Notes under the pieces: model-generated | What the model was told of the DNA's origin: nothing | The model's database searches: none | What the model saw: the letters and a program-made list of their open reading frames with translations, nothing else | Made by a program: the position numbers and the translations under genes | Assembly: GCF_018860345.1 (NCBI RefSeq) | Contig: NZ_JAHKPJ010000004.1 | Location: 208,995 to 272,994, forward strand | DNA: 64,000 nucleotides | Direction of reading: 5' to 3' | From: Psychrosphaera sp. F3M07 | GTDB lineage: Bacteria > Pseudomonadota > Gammaproteobacteria > Enterobacterales > Alteromonadaceae | In this document: positions 56,073 through 64,000 of the stretch, in pieces | Layout: every line of letters starts with the position of its first letter | Numbering within the stretch: the stretch's first letter is position 1

Positions 56073-57536
56073 TTATTGTGCAAGTTGTGGTTTGGCGTTT
56101 TGCTCAACATCATTTTTTCTGTTGGCAATAGACTCTTCTTCCGTCATTTTTTGATCTATCCAAACAAGCGTGTCGTAATAACGTCTAATGTTTGAAACAT
56201 AATTAACAGCTTCGTCGCCACGAGCAAAGCCGTAACGAGTTTTTTTGTAATAACGTTTTTGGCGTAATAGTGGTAACTGATTTTTAACATCTACCCATTT
56301 GTCTGGATTTCCGCCAAGTTGTGAAGTCAGTCTACGTGCATCTTGCACATGACCCCAGCCAATATTATAAGCAGCGAGAGCAAACCAAGGTCGATCATGT
56401 TCTGAAATACGATCGGGTATCCTGTTTAATAACTTACGTAAATATACCGCACCGCCACGAATGTTTTCTTCTGCATCTAAGCGACTTTTAACACCAAATT
56501 GTTTCGCTGTTGGTTGTGTTAACATCATAATGCCACGAACACCCGTAGGGGATTTTGCTCTCGGATTCCAATGAGATTCTTGGTAACTTTGTGCTGCCAG
56601 TAAGCGCCAATCAATGTCACCAGCGTATTGAACAAACCAATCTTGGTATTTAGGTAACACATCGTCAACCGCACGCATAAATAACCGAGTATCCACATAA
56701 TTGAATTTTTCAACATGGCCGAAATATCGGTCTTCTAACGCTAATAGTTCACCGGATTCGTTCATCTCGCCAAAAAAGTCGATTAACACAGCGTATAAAG
56801 AATCATCATGGTTATCGTTTAACAGCCAGCTTAAAGGCAACTTCTTTTGAATGGTAAAGGCAACACTAATGTCAGGGAAATAACGACGAACTACCGCTAA
56901 ATTATGAGAGTCTGCAACGGTGTAATCTACTGTTCCATCCATTACCATCTCTAATATTTCATTAGGATCGGCATTTTCTGAAATGTTAATTTCCATGTCA
57001 GGGTAATCTTCTAACATGCTTAACAATTTTTCGTGGTGACTTGTTTTAGCCGCAACGGTTATCGGTGCGTCAATATTTTCCATTGAATTTGGACGTTGGC
57101 GACCTTGTTTATAAACCACTTTCTGAGAGATGTTTAAGTATGGAGGCGAGTACCGAAATTTTTGTGATCGGTTTTTTGTTGGCGCTAATCCACCTACTAA
57201 TATATCAACAGTCCGATTTTCTAATTTAGGCAGTAATTCCGAAACATGGTAACTCGGTACAAATTCGATATCGACGTCCAAATAACGAGCAAAGTTTTGT
57301 ACTAAATCATGCTCAAATCCAGCGGCGCCATCAATATCAACATAATAACTGGTTGGGTTAAATAATATCCCTACCTTTAAAACACCAGCTTGTTTGATTT
57401 GTTTTAGTTTTGAATCTTTATCTGCAGGCTGACATGCCATTAACACAAACAAAAGAGACACGACCCAAAGAAGGCGTGTTTTTGTTGATTTTAAGGTACA
57501 AGTTAGTGTACGGGTTACAGTGTGATTTCGTTTCAT
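56073..57536 (-). CDS. mltF: membrane-bound lytic murein transglycosylase F
   Basis: MltF cleaves peptidoglycan to anhydromuropeptides at the outer membrane. The 487-residue protein has a lipoprotein signal with lipobox (VLMAC, Cys35), a solute-binding-protein-like domain (about 45-270) and a lytic transglycosylase domain with the catalytic glutamate in SYQESHWNP and the AAYNIGWGHVQDAR motif. The start at 57536 puts the signal peptide in the right place; an in-frame ATG at 57605 would add 23 residues. Neither has a clear ribosome site. purL is divergent. Confidence 0.94.
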   Translation of the reverse strand: MKRNHTVTRTLTCTLKSTKTRLLWVVSLLFVLMACQPADKDSKLKQIKQAGVLKVGILFNPTSYYVDIDGAAGFEHDLVQNFARYLDVDIEFVPSYHVSELLPKLENRTVDILVGGLAPTKNRSQKFRYSPPYLNISQKVVYKQGRQRPNSMENIDAPITVAAKTSHHEKLLSMLEDYPDMEINISENADPNEILEMVMDGTVDYTVADSHNLAVVRRYFPDISVAFTIQKKLPLSWLLNDNHDDSLYAVLIDFFGEMNESGELLALEDRYFGHVEKFNYVDTRLFMRAVDDVLPKYQDWFVQYAGDIDWRLLAAQSYQESHWNPRAKSPTGVRGIMMLTQPTAKQFGVKSRLDAEENIRGGAVYLRKLLNRIPDRISEHDRPWFALAAYNIGWGHVQDARRLTSQLGGNPDKWVDVKNQLPLLRQKRYYKKTRYGFARGDEAVNYVSNIRRYYDTLVWIDQKMTEEESIANRKNDVEQNAKPQLAQ

Positions 57537-57845
57537 GGGCAGTTTATACCACAAACTCGATTTACCAGTCACTAAACATAATATGACAAAATTTTTAAAT
57601 TCCATTATTTATCAGTCAATCCTTTGGTGTTAAAGCTTAGATTTGTTCGCTATAAAAAAATGGAAATAGCACGATAAATTATCTGTACTATTGACTTTAA
57701 TTTAGCTGATTTTGTGCTAACAAAATATTTTTGTTTATTCGTTCTATTTATTACGCTCGTACTCTATATCTTGAGAGCGATTGTGTATATAATGCGCGCC
57801 TAATTTTTTTCCTTTCAAAACAATCAATGAATGGTGAATTGGCAT

Positions 57846-60800
57846 ATGTTAATCCTTCGTGGTGCCCCAGCTTTATCTGAATTTCGTGTTAAAAAACTTC
57901 TTGCTGCATTTTCGGCTATTGGCCTAAATGTAACAGACATTTATGCGGAATATTCCCACTTTGCTGACGTGTCAGCGGACCTATCAACAGACGAACTTGA
58001 AAAGCTTAATGCTTTATTAAAATACGGTCCGTCTATTGCGCAGCACAAACCTGAAGGTGAGTTGATCCTAGTGACACCACGTCCTGGTACTATTTCTCCG
58101 TGGTCAACAAAAGCAACTAACATTGCTAATAACTGTGGTTTAGAAAGTGTAAAACGCGTAGAACGCGGTATTGCGTATTATGTTGTTGCAGATGGTTTAA
58201 CCGCTGAGCAAAAACAACAAGTAGCTGCAGAATTACATGACCGTATGACGGAAGTGGTATTCAACGAGTTACAACAAGCGTCACAGTTATTTATTGAAGA
58301 AGCGCCTAAACCGTTTGCTTCAGTTGATATTATCTCAGGTGGCCGTGAAGCATTATCAACTGCCAACATTGAAATGGGCTTAGCCCTAGCTGATGACGAA
58401 ATTGATTACTTGGTTGAAAACTTCAACAAATTAGGCCGTAATCCAAACGACATTGAATTATATATGTTTGCACAAGCAAACTCAGAACATTGTCGTCATA
58501 AAATATTTAATGCAGATTGGACAATCGATGGCATAAAACAGCCAAAGTCTTTGTTCAAAATGATCAAAAACACATTTGAACACAATAGCGAATATGTAAC
58601 CTCAGCGTATAAAGACAATGCAGCGGTTATGCATGGTTCTGAAGCTGGTCGTTTTTTTGCTAATCCAGAAACTAATGCTTATCAATATTATAACGAAAGC
58701 ATTGATATCTTGATGAAAGTTGAAACACACAATCACCCAACGGCTATTTCTCCATTTCCTGGCGCCGCAACTGGTTCAGGTGGTGAAATTCGTGATGAGG
58801 GCGCAACAGGTCGTGGTTCTAAGCCTAAAGCCGGTTTAAGTGGTTATACAGTATCAAACTTACGTATCCCTACTTTTGAACAGCCTTGGGAAATCAACTA
58901 CGGTAAACCTAGCCGCATCGTTAACGCATTAAACATTATGATGGAGGGCCCGTTAGGTGGAGCTGCATTTAATAATGAATTTGGTCGTCCAAACATCTTA
59001 GGTTATTTCCGTACTTACGAAGATAAAGTAAACAGTCACAATGGTGAAGAAGTACGTGGTTACCACAAGCCAATCATGCTTGCCGGTGGTCTTGGTAATA
59101 TTCGTCGTGAACATACACAGAAAGGCATAATCCCTGTTGGCGCTAAATTAATTGCGTTGGGTGGACCTGCAATGAACATTGGTTTAGGTGGCGGTGCTGC
59201 TTCTTCAATGGCATCAGGTCAATCAAACGAAGATTTAGACTTTGCATCGGTTCAACGTGAGAATCCAGAGATGGAACGTCGTTGCCAAGAAGTTATCGAT
59301 AAATGTTGGCAGTTAGGTGATGAAAATCCAATTGCCTTTATCCATGATGTTGGTGCAGGCGGTCTTTCAAACGCGTTCCCTGAATTAGTAAATGATGGCG
59401 AGCGAGGCGGTAAATTTGAGTTACGTAATGTACCAAATGATGAGCCGGGCATGTCGCCATTAGAAATTTGGTGTAACGAATCTCAAGAACGTTATGTTCT
59501 AGCTGTAGCGCCAGAGAACTTAGAATTATTTGAACAGTTATGTAAGCGTGAACGTGCTCAATATGCCGTTATCGGTGAAGCTACCGAAGAGCGTCACTTA
59601 ACGGTAAGTGATGAGCACTTTGACAATAACCCAATTGATTTACCGTTAGATGTGTTATTAGGTAAAGCGCCTAAAATGCATCGTGACGTTACTTCTGCTC
59701 AAACAGCGGGGTCAGAATTTGATTTAACCAAGATTAAATTGGATGACGCAGCAGAACGTATTTTACGTTTACCGACAGTGGCAGAAAAAACCTTCTTAGT
59801 TACTATTGGTGACCGTACGGTAACAGGCATGGTTGCTCGTGATCAAATGGTTGGCCCTTGGCAGGTTCCGGTAGCGGACGTTGCAGTAACAACGGCAGCA
59901 TTAGACACTTATCATGGTGAAGCAATGTCACTAGGTGAAAGAACACCTATTGCTTTATTAAACTACGGTGCATCTGCACGTATGGCGGTTGGTGAGTCCA
60001 TCACTAACATCGCAGCCTCTGATATTGGTGAAATGAAGCGCATTAAAATGTCAGCCAACTGGATGGCCGCTGCTGGTCACCCAGGTGAAGATGCTGGTCT
60101 TTATGAAGCAGTTAAAGCCATAGGTGAAGAGTTGTGTCCAGCATTGGGATTAACTATTCCAGTTGGTAAAGACTCAATGTCGATGAAAACTCAGTGGCAA
60201 GATGAGTCTTCAAATGAAGATAAATCAGTAACGTCGCCACTTTCATTGGTAATTACTGCGTTTGCTCGTGTTGAAGATGTACGTAATACCGCAACGCCAC
60301 AGCTTAGAACAGACAAAGGTGAGTCAGAACTTATCTTGCTTGATTTAGGTAATAAACAAAACCGTATGGGCGCGAGCTGTTTGGCTCAAGTTTATAATGA
60401 GTTAGGTACGTCAACTCCAGATGTTGATTCTCCTGCGATATTAAAAGGTTTCTTCGACAGTATTCAAACCTTAATCCGTGACGGTAAAGTGATGGCCTAT
60501 CATGACCGTTCGGATGGTGGATTATTCTCTACCGTTACAGAAATGGCATTTGCTGGTAAAGCCGGGGTTAATGTTGACCTTAGTGATTTAGGTGATGATG
60601 TAACGGCTGCTTTGTTTAATGAAGAGTTAGGTGCGGTTATTCAGGTTAAGTCTTCTGACAAAGCTGCAGTGTTAGCCGTATTAGCTGAAAATGGTTTAGC
60701 TGACATGTCGCATGTGATTGGTTCTGTTAATAATGAAGATAAAGTTAGCTTTACTCATAACGGCAAAGTAGTACTTGAAAATACTCGTACTCATTACCGT

Positions 60801-61754
60801 ACCGTTTGGGCAGAAACCACATTCAAAATGCAATCTATGCGTGATAACCCAGAGTGTGCACAACAAGAACATGATGCTAAATTTGATGTGAACGACAAAG
60901 GTCTAAACGTTGAACTTACTTATGACATCAATGAAGACGTAGCGGCTCCGTTTATCGCAAAATCGGCATCTACCGGTGTTAAACCTAGAGTTGCGATTTT
61001 ACGTGAACAAGGAGTTAACTCTCACGTTGAAATGGCTGCTGCGTTTAACCGTGCAGGCTTTGAAGCAATAGATGTTCACATGAGTGATTTACAAGAAGCC
61101 CGTATGAATCTTGCTGACTTTACAGGCTTAGTTGCTTGTGGCGGTTTCTCTTACGGTGACGTATTAGGCGCTGGTGAAGGTTGGGCTAAGTCTATATTGT
61201 TTAACGAGATGTTAAGTGAACAGTTTAAAACCTTCTTCCACCGTGACAATACCTTTAGTTTAGGTGTATGTAATGGTTGTCAGATGATGTCTAACTTACG
61301 TTCATTAATTCCAGGTGCTGATCATTGGCCTCGTTTTGTTACTAACAAATCAGAACGTTTTGAAGCTCGTTTCAGCTTAGTGGAAATCCAAGAATCAGAT
61401 TCTGTATTCTTTGCTGGTATGGCAGGCTCTCGTATGCCAATCGCAGTGTCTCACGGTGAAGGTCGTGCTGAGTTTGCTCAAGCATCGGCAGTAACTGCTG
61501 CACTTGAATCTGGAACTGTTGCAATGCGATATGTTGATAACAATGGTGAGTTCACAGAAACGTACCCAGCTAATCCAAATGGTTCACCAGAAGGGATTAC
61601 ATCGTTAACGACGACTGATGGTCGAGTTACTATTATGATGCCTCACCCTGAACGTGTATTCCGTACAGTGGCTAACTCTTGGCATCCTGATGAGTGGCAA
61701 GAAGACAGTCCTTGGATGCGTATGTTCCGCAACGCTCGTAAATGGGTTGGTTAA
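57846..61754 (+). CDS. purL: phosphoribosylformylglycinamidine synthase
   Basis: PurL carries out the fourth step of purine synthesis, FGAR to FGAM with glutamine and ATP. This is the large single-chain form of 1302 residues, as in E. coli (1295). It has the N-terminal PurS-like part, two synthase modules ([19 protein letters not shown]) and a C-terminal glutaminase with Cys1142 (GVCNGCQMM) and [13 protein letters not shown] 57846 gives the family start [14 protein letters not shown]; an ATG at 57831 would add five residues. TATAAT at 57788-57793 is a likely -10 box. Confidence 0.97.
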   Translation: MLILRGAPALSEFRVKKLLAAFSAIGLNVTDIYAEYSHFADVSADLSTDELEKLNALLKYGPSIAQHKPEGELILVTPRPGTISPWSTKATNIANNCGLESVKRVERGIAYYVVADGLTAEQKQQVAAELHDRMTEVVFNELQQASQLFIEEAPKPFASVDIISGGREALSTANIEMGLALADDEIDYLVENFNKLGRNPNDIELYMFAQANSEHCRHKIFNADWTIDGIKQPKSLFKMIKNTFEHNSEYVTSAYKDNAAVMHGSEAGRFFANPETNAYQYYNESIDILMKVETHNHPTAISPFPGAATGSGGEIRDEGATGRGSKPKAGLSGYTVSNLRIPTFEQPWEINYGKPSRIVNALNIMMEGPLGGAAFNNEFGRPNILGYFRTYEDKVNSHNGEEVRGYHKPIMLAGGLGNIRREHTQKGIIPVGAKLIALGGPAMNIGLGGGAASSMASGQSNEDLDFASVQRENPEMERRCQEVIDKCWQLGDENPIAFIHDVGAGGLSNAFPELVNDGERGGKFELRNVPNDEPGMSPLEIWCNESQERYVLAVAPENLELFEQLCKRERAQYAVIGEATEERHLTVSDEHFDNNPIDLPLDVLLGKAPKMHRDVTSAQTAGSEFDLTKIKLDDAAERILRLPTVAEKTFLVTIGDRTVTGMVARDQMVGPWQVPVADVAVTTAALDTYHGEAMSLGERTPIALLNYGASARMAVGESITNIAASDIGEMKRIKMSANWMAAAGHPGEDAGLYEAVKAIGEELCPALGLTIPVGKDSMSMKTQWQDESSNEDKSVTSPLSLVITAFARVEDVRNTATPQLRTDKGESELILLDLGNKQNRMGASCLAQVYNELGTSTPDVDSPAILKGFFDSIQTLIRDGKVMAYHDRSDGGLFSTVTEMAFAGKAGVNVDLSDLGDDVTAALFNEELGAVIQVKSSDKAAVLAVLAENGLADMSHVIGSVNNEDKVSFTHNGKVVLENTRTHYRTVWAETTFKMQSMRDNPECAQQEHDAKFDVNDKGLNVELTYDINEDVAAPFIAKSASTGVKPRVAILREQGVNSHVEMAAAFNRAGFEAIDVHMSDLQEARMNLADFTGLVACGGFSYGDVLGAGEGWAKSILFNEMLSEQFKTFFHRDNTFSLGVCNGCQMMSNLRSLIPGADHWPRFVTNKSERFEARFSLVEIQESDSVFFAGMAGSRMPIAVSHGEGRAEFAQASAVTAALESGTVAMRYVDNNGEFTETYPANPNGSPEGITSLTTTDGRVTIMMPHPERVFRTVANSWHPDEWQEDSPWMRMFRNARKWVG

Positions 61755-61770
61755 TATAATCGCTTAAATA

Positions 61771-61794
61771 AAACCGCCGAAAGGCGGTTTTTTT
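61771..61794 (+). terminator. terminator after purL
   Basis: AAACCGCC at 61771-61778 pairs with GGCGGTTT at 61783-61790 around the stable tetraloop GAAA, followed by TTTT. Confidence 0.9.
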
Positions 61795-61954
61795 GTTTCT
61801 ACAAAAAAATTCTTCAAATTTATCTTTAACTTGCCCTTTATTTTATAGATATTAGACTCCATAACATGCTCTTATATAAACTAGTTTGGTTTCAATATCT
61901 TTAGTGCAAAGTAAATATACAGTGAATACTAAAGATGTAAGGAAAGGTTGCGCA

Positions 61955-63523
61955 TTGACAACAATTAAGCAAAAACTTGAGCGATTAACTTCAGCTCAAT
62001 TTACCAAAGCAATAACCAATATTAACCGTGGTATTGAAAGAGAAAGTTTACGAGTAAATACCGATGGTAAATTGTCTCAATTGGATCATCCAATTGCCTT
62101 GGGAGCAGCTCTTACGCATCCTTATGTTACAACTGATTACTCTGAATCTTTATTAGAATTAATTACGCCACCTTCAAATAATATCAATACGACTTATGCC
62201 CAGTTACAAGATGTGCATAAGTTTGTCGCCCAAAATATTGGTGATGAAGTGTTATGGCCTATGAGCATGCCTTGTTTTATCAATAATGAAGATGACATTA
62301 GAATTGCTCAGTTTGGTAGCTCTAATGTAGGTAAAATGAAATCAACTTATAGAACTGGTCTGAAAAACAGATATGGCTCTATGATGCAGGCAATTTCAGG
62401 TATCCATTACAACTTTTCGTTGCCAACTGAGTTTTGGCAATTATTTAAAGAGTTAAATGGATCAACAGAAGATACGCTTGAATATCAGTCTTCTCAATAC
62501 ATGCACATGGTACGTAATATCAAACGTTTTGTGTGGGTAGTTACTTACCTATATGGTGCGTCACCAGCGATGTGTAAATCCTTTTTAAAAGGACGAGAAA
62601 CCGGTTTGGATTTTGATTCTTTTGGCAAAGGCTCTATATTTCTACCGAATGCTACGTCATTAAGAATGAGTGATCTAGGGTATACCAATAGTGCTCAATC
62701 TGAGTTGAATATTGAATATGGTTCGTTAACTCAATACATCGAAAAACTTAGAAAGGCGATCCATACAGAATCAGCAGAATACAAACAAATTGGTGTCAAA
62801 GTTGATGGTGAATATAAACAACTTAATCACAATATCTTACAGATAGAAAATGAGTTATATGCTCCAGTAAGACCAAAACAAGTGGCTAAGTCAGGTGAAA
62901 AACCAACAGACGCTTTGGCTAATCGTGGCATTATGTATGTTGAGTTAAGGGCGTTAGATGTAAATCCATTTACTCCTTATGGTATTACACTGGAGCAAAT
63001 GCATGTTCTTGACGTCTTCTTGCTGTATTGTTTATTTAATTCTGAAACTGAATTAAATAATACGCAACAACAAGAAGCGGAAGAAAATCAGGATAAGATA
63101 GTTTTAGATGGTAGAAAACCAGACTTAACATTAGGACACAATGGTGTTGTTAAAAGTCGCACTGATTGGTTAGGTGAAATATTTGAAGACTTCGCTACGA
63201 TAGCGACTTGGTTGGATAATCATTACGGTGAAACTCACTACTCAGATGCTATTAAAGCGACATTAGCTTCAGCAAACGATCCAACTAAAACGTTGTCTGG
63301 TAAATTATTAGCTGAACTACATTCAACTAATACAGATAACGGTGCATATGGGTTGAAGTTAGCTCAAGAATTTAAGAAAATTATTTTAAATAAAGAAACC
63401 AGCGAGTTTTCATCTGAGTTTTTACAACAAGAGTCAATTAAGTCATTACAAAAACAGTTAGAAGTTGAGCAAGCCGACCAAGTGGATTTTGATCAGTTTT
63501 TAACAGAATACTTTAAATATTAA
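61955..63523 (+). CDS. gshA: glutamate-cysteine ligase
   Basis: GshA joins glutamate and cysteine, the first step of glutathione synthesis. The TTG at 61955 gives 522 residues, close to E. coli GshA (518), and is backed by AAGGAAAGG at 61938-61946, 8 bases upstream. An in-frame TTG at 61886 and a GTG at 61922 lack ribosome sites and would add a non-family tail. Conserved segments are GIERESLRVN, ALTHPYVTTDYSESLLELITP and MPCFINNEDDIRIAQFG. It is a separate transcription unit from purL. Confidence 0.94.
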   Translation: MTTIKQKLERLTSAQFTKAITNINRGIERESLRVNTDGKLSQLDHPIALGAALTHPYVTTDYSESLLELITPPSNNINTTYAQLQDVHKFVAQNIGDEVLWPMSMPCFINNEDDIRIAQFGSSNVGKMKSTYRTGLKNRYGSMMQAISGIHYNFSLPTEFWQLFKELNGSTEDTLEYQSSQYMHMVRNIKRFVWVVTYLYGASPAMCKSFLKGRETGLDFDSFGKGSIFLPNATSLRMSDLGYTNSAQSELNIEYGSLTQYIEKLRKAIHTESAEYKQIGVKVDGEYKQLNHNILQIENELYAPVRPKQVAKSGEKPTDALANRGIMYVELRALDVNPFTPYGITLEQMHVLDVFLLYCLFNSETELNNTQQQEAEENQDKIVLDGRKPDLTLGHNGVVKSRTDWLGEIFEDFATIATWLDNHYGETHYSDAIKATLASANDPTKTLSGKLLAELHSTNTDNGAYGLKLAQEFKKIILNKETSEFSSEFLQQESIKSLQKQLEVEQADQVDFDQFLTEYFKY

Positions 63524-63632
63524 CCAATACTTAAATAAAGACTAAAACTCGTAAACAGGACATTCATTTGTTTGCGAGTATTCCCCCTCAATACTTAGTT
63601 TTAAATATACAGTTATATACCTACATTAAAAC
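63524..63632 (+). other. gshA downstream region with weak hairpin
   Basis: ACTCGTAAACA (63547-63557) and TGTTTGCGAGT (63569-63579) form an 11-bp stem with one mismatch, but no T run follows, so termination is uncertain. No gene is visible from here to the window end. Confidence 0.4.
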
Positions 63633-63747
63633 AGGCATACTCTCCTTGGCCATCGAGCATACCTACATTCTGTAGGCAAAAAAAAGCGAGCATATAAATG
63701 CTCGCGAATTAACAACAACAACTTTCCAGGGAATTAACAACTTTCAC
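63633..63747 (-). repeat. structured direct repeat, copy 1
   Basis: The first copy of a unit of about 115 bp begins AGGCATACTCTCCTTGGCC and ends GAATTAACAACTTTCAC. Inside are a small hairpin CCTACA-TTC-TGTAGG (63662-63676), an A8 run (63678-63685) and the stem GCGAGCAT-ATAA-ATGCTCGC (63686-63705). On the minus strand this last stem followed by T8 is a canonical intrinsic terminator. Confidence 0.8.
63678..63705 (-). terminator. minus-strand terminator inside repeat copy 1
   Basis: An 8-bp GC-containing stem (GCGAGCAT / ATGCTCGC) with a 4-base loop is followed on the minus strand by eight T residues. Confidence 0.75.
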
Positions 63748-63876
63748 TTTGTTAGACAGGGTATTTACAAAAAGTTCATCCAAGTGTGAAATTAATTAAA
63801 TTTATTTACTCACACAACAAATTGAATGGATTGGATATTCAGCTTTGTGACAACAAACTTAAAACTTAAAGTCTTT

Positions 63877-64000
63877 AGGCATACTCTCCTTGGCCGTCCA
63901 TGGCCATCGAGCATACCTACATCCTGTAGGCAAAAAAAAGCGAGCATATAAATGCTCGCAATAAAACAACAACAATCTAAAGGGAATTAACAACTTTCAC
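63877..64000 (-). repeat. structured direct repeat, copy 2 (reaches window end)
   Basis: The second copy lies 244-254 bp downstream of the first and matches it almost throughout, except for a 10-base insertion (about GTCCATGGCC) near its start and changes after the main stem. It runs into the window edge, so the array may continue. The 129 bases between copies are not obviously repeated. Confidence 0.8.
63932..63959 (-). terminator. minus-strand terminator inside repeat copy 2
   Basis: The GCGAGCAT-ATAA-ATGCTCGC stem at 63940-63959 with eight T residues after it on the minus strand is identical to that of copy 1. Confidence 0.75.

Noticed and set aside
57760..57800. PurR boxes before purL and guaB
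   Set aside because: No 16-bp ACGCAAACGTTTGCGT-like palindrome could be found in either leader; only short partial matches were seen.
62665..62680. GGTATACC palindrome as a further GntR operator
   Set aside because: It resembles the UxuR site core but lies inside gshA coding sequence, and the flanking bases do not continue the palindrome.
63633..64000. Integron attC array
   Set aside because: A GTTAGAC string after copy 1 resembles one core site, but the matching RYYYAAC core, an integrase gene and cassette ORFs are all missing.
63633..64000. CRISPR array
   Set aside because: Units of over 100 bp with internal hairpins, unequal copies and a single 129-base spacer do not fit CRISPR repeats, and no cas gene is present.

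Overview
The window is a contiguous piece of an AT-rich (roughly 39% GC by eye) gammaproteobacterial chromosome. Gene content and order fit a marine Alteromonadales relative: a complete dcw cluster, E. coli-type GshA, single-chain PurL, a TonB-Xanth-Caul type receptor, and a front-end desaturase with its own ferredoxin reductase. Genus and species cannot be fixed from the sequence alone.

Layout. 1-15073: dcw cluster, entering inside ftsI and running murE-murF-mraY-murD-ftsW-murG-murC-ddl-ftsQ-ftsA-ftsZ-lpxC, mostly with 1-8 base overlaps; lpxC has its own sigma70-like promoter. 15470-18130: tyrosine catabolism operon of HPPD, a small VOC metalloenzyme and a fumarylacetoacetase-family hydrolase, with no recognisable HmgA or MaiA. 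18257-20748: OYE-type oxidoreductase and a convergent MFS carrier. 20965-22461: YegD-like Hsp70. 22768-24356: SDR reductase convergent with an ExuR/UxuR-like FadR-family GntR regulator. 25209-28033: proton-translocating transhydrogenase with a split alpha subunit. 28563-30618: fba-fbp gluconeogenic pair. 31202-34306: large TonB-dependent receptor. 34774-40624: tripartite RND efflux operon. 40709-41885: ECF sigma factor with a four-helix membrane partner. 42205-43389: unknown soluble protein. 43464-45592: fatty-acid desaturase and ferredoxin reductase. 46029-47456: small accessory patch (membrane peptide, PD-(D/E)XK nuclease). 47556-49664: trmK-like gene and xseA. 49898-53164: guaB and guaA, separated by a heptanucleotide tandem repeat. 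53268-55062: membrane aspartyl protease and two PspB-like small proteins. 55267-57536: tadA, a 56-residue highly basic protein and mltF. 57846-63523: purL and gshA. 63633-64000: two copies of a structured direct repeat ending in minus-strand terminators.

The most informative signals beyond gene names are regulatory. Palindromes of the form TGGTNNACC(A/G) occur at the SDR promoter, upstream of the GntR gene, and exactly at the predicted transcription start of the TonB receptor. This suggests one local regulon, possibly for hexuronate or alginate-type substrates. Two 18-bp FabR/DesT-like palindromes lie upstream of the desaturase operon. The HPPD-VOC-FAH operon raises the possibility that a small VOC protein takes the homogentisate-cleaving step. 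All computational statements here come from reading the sequence; no searches were run.
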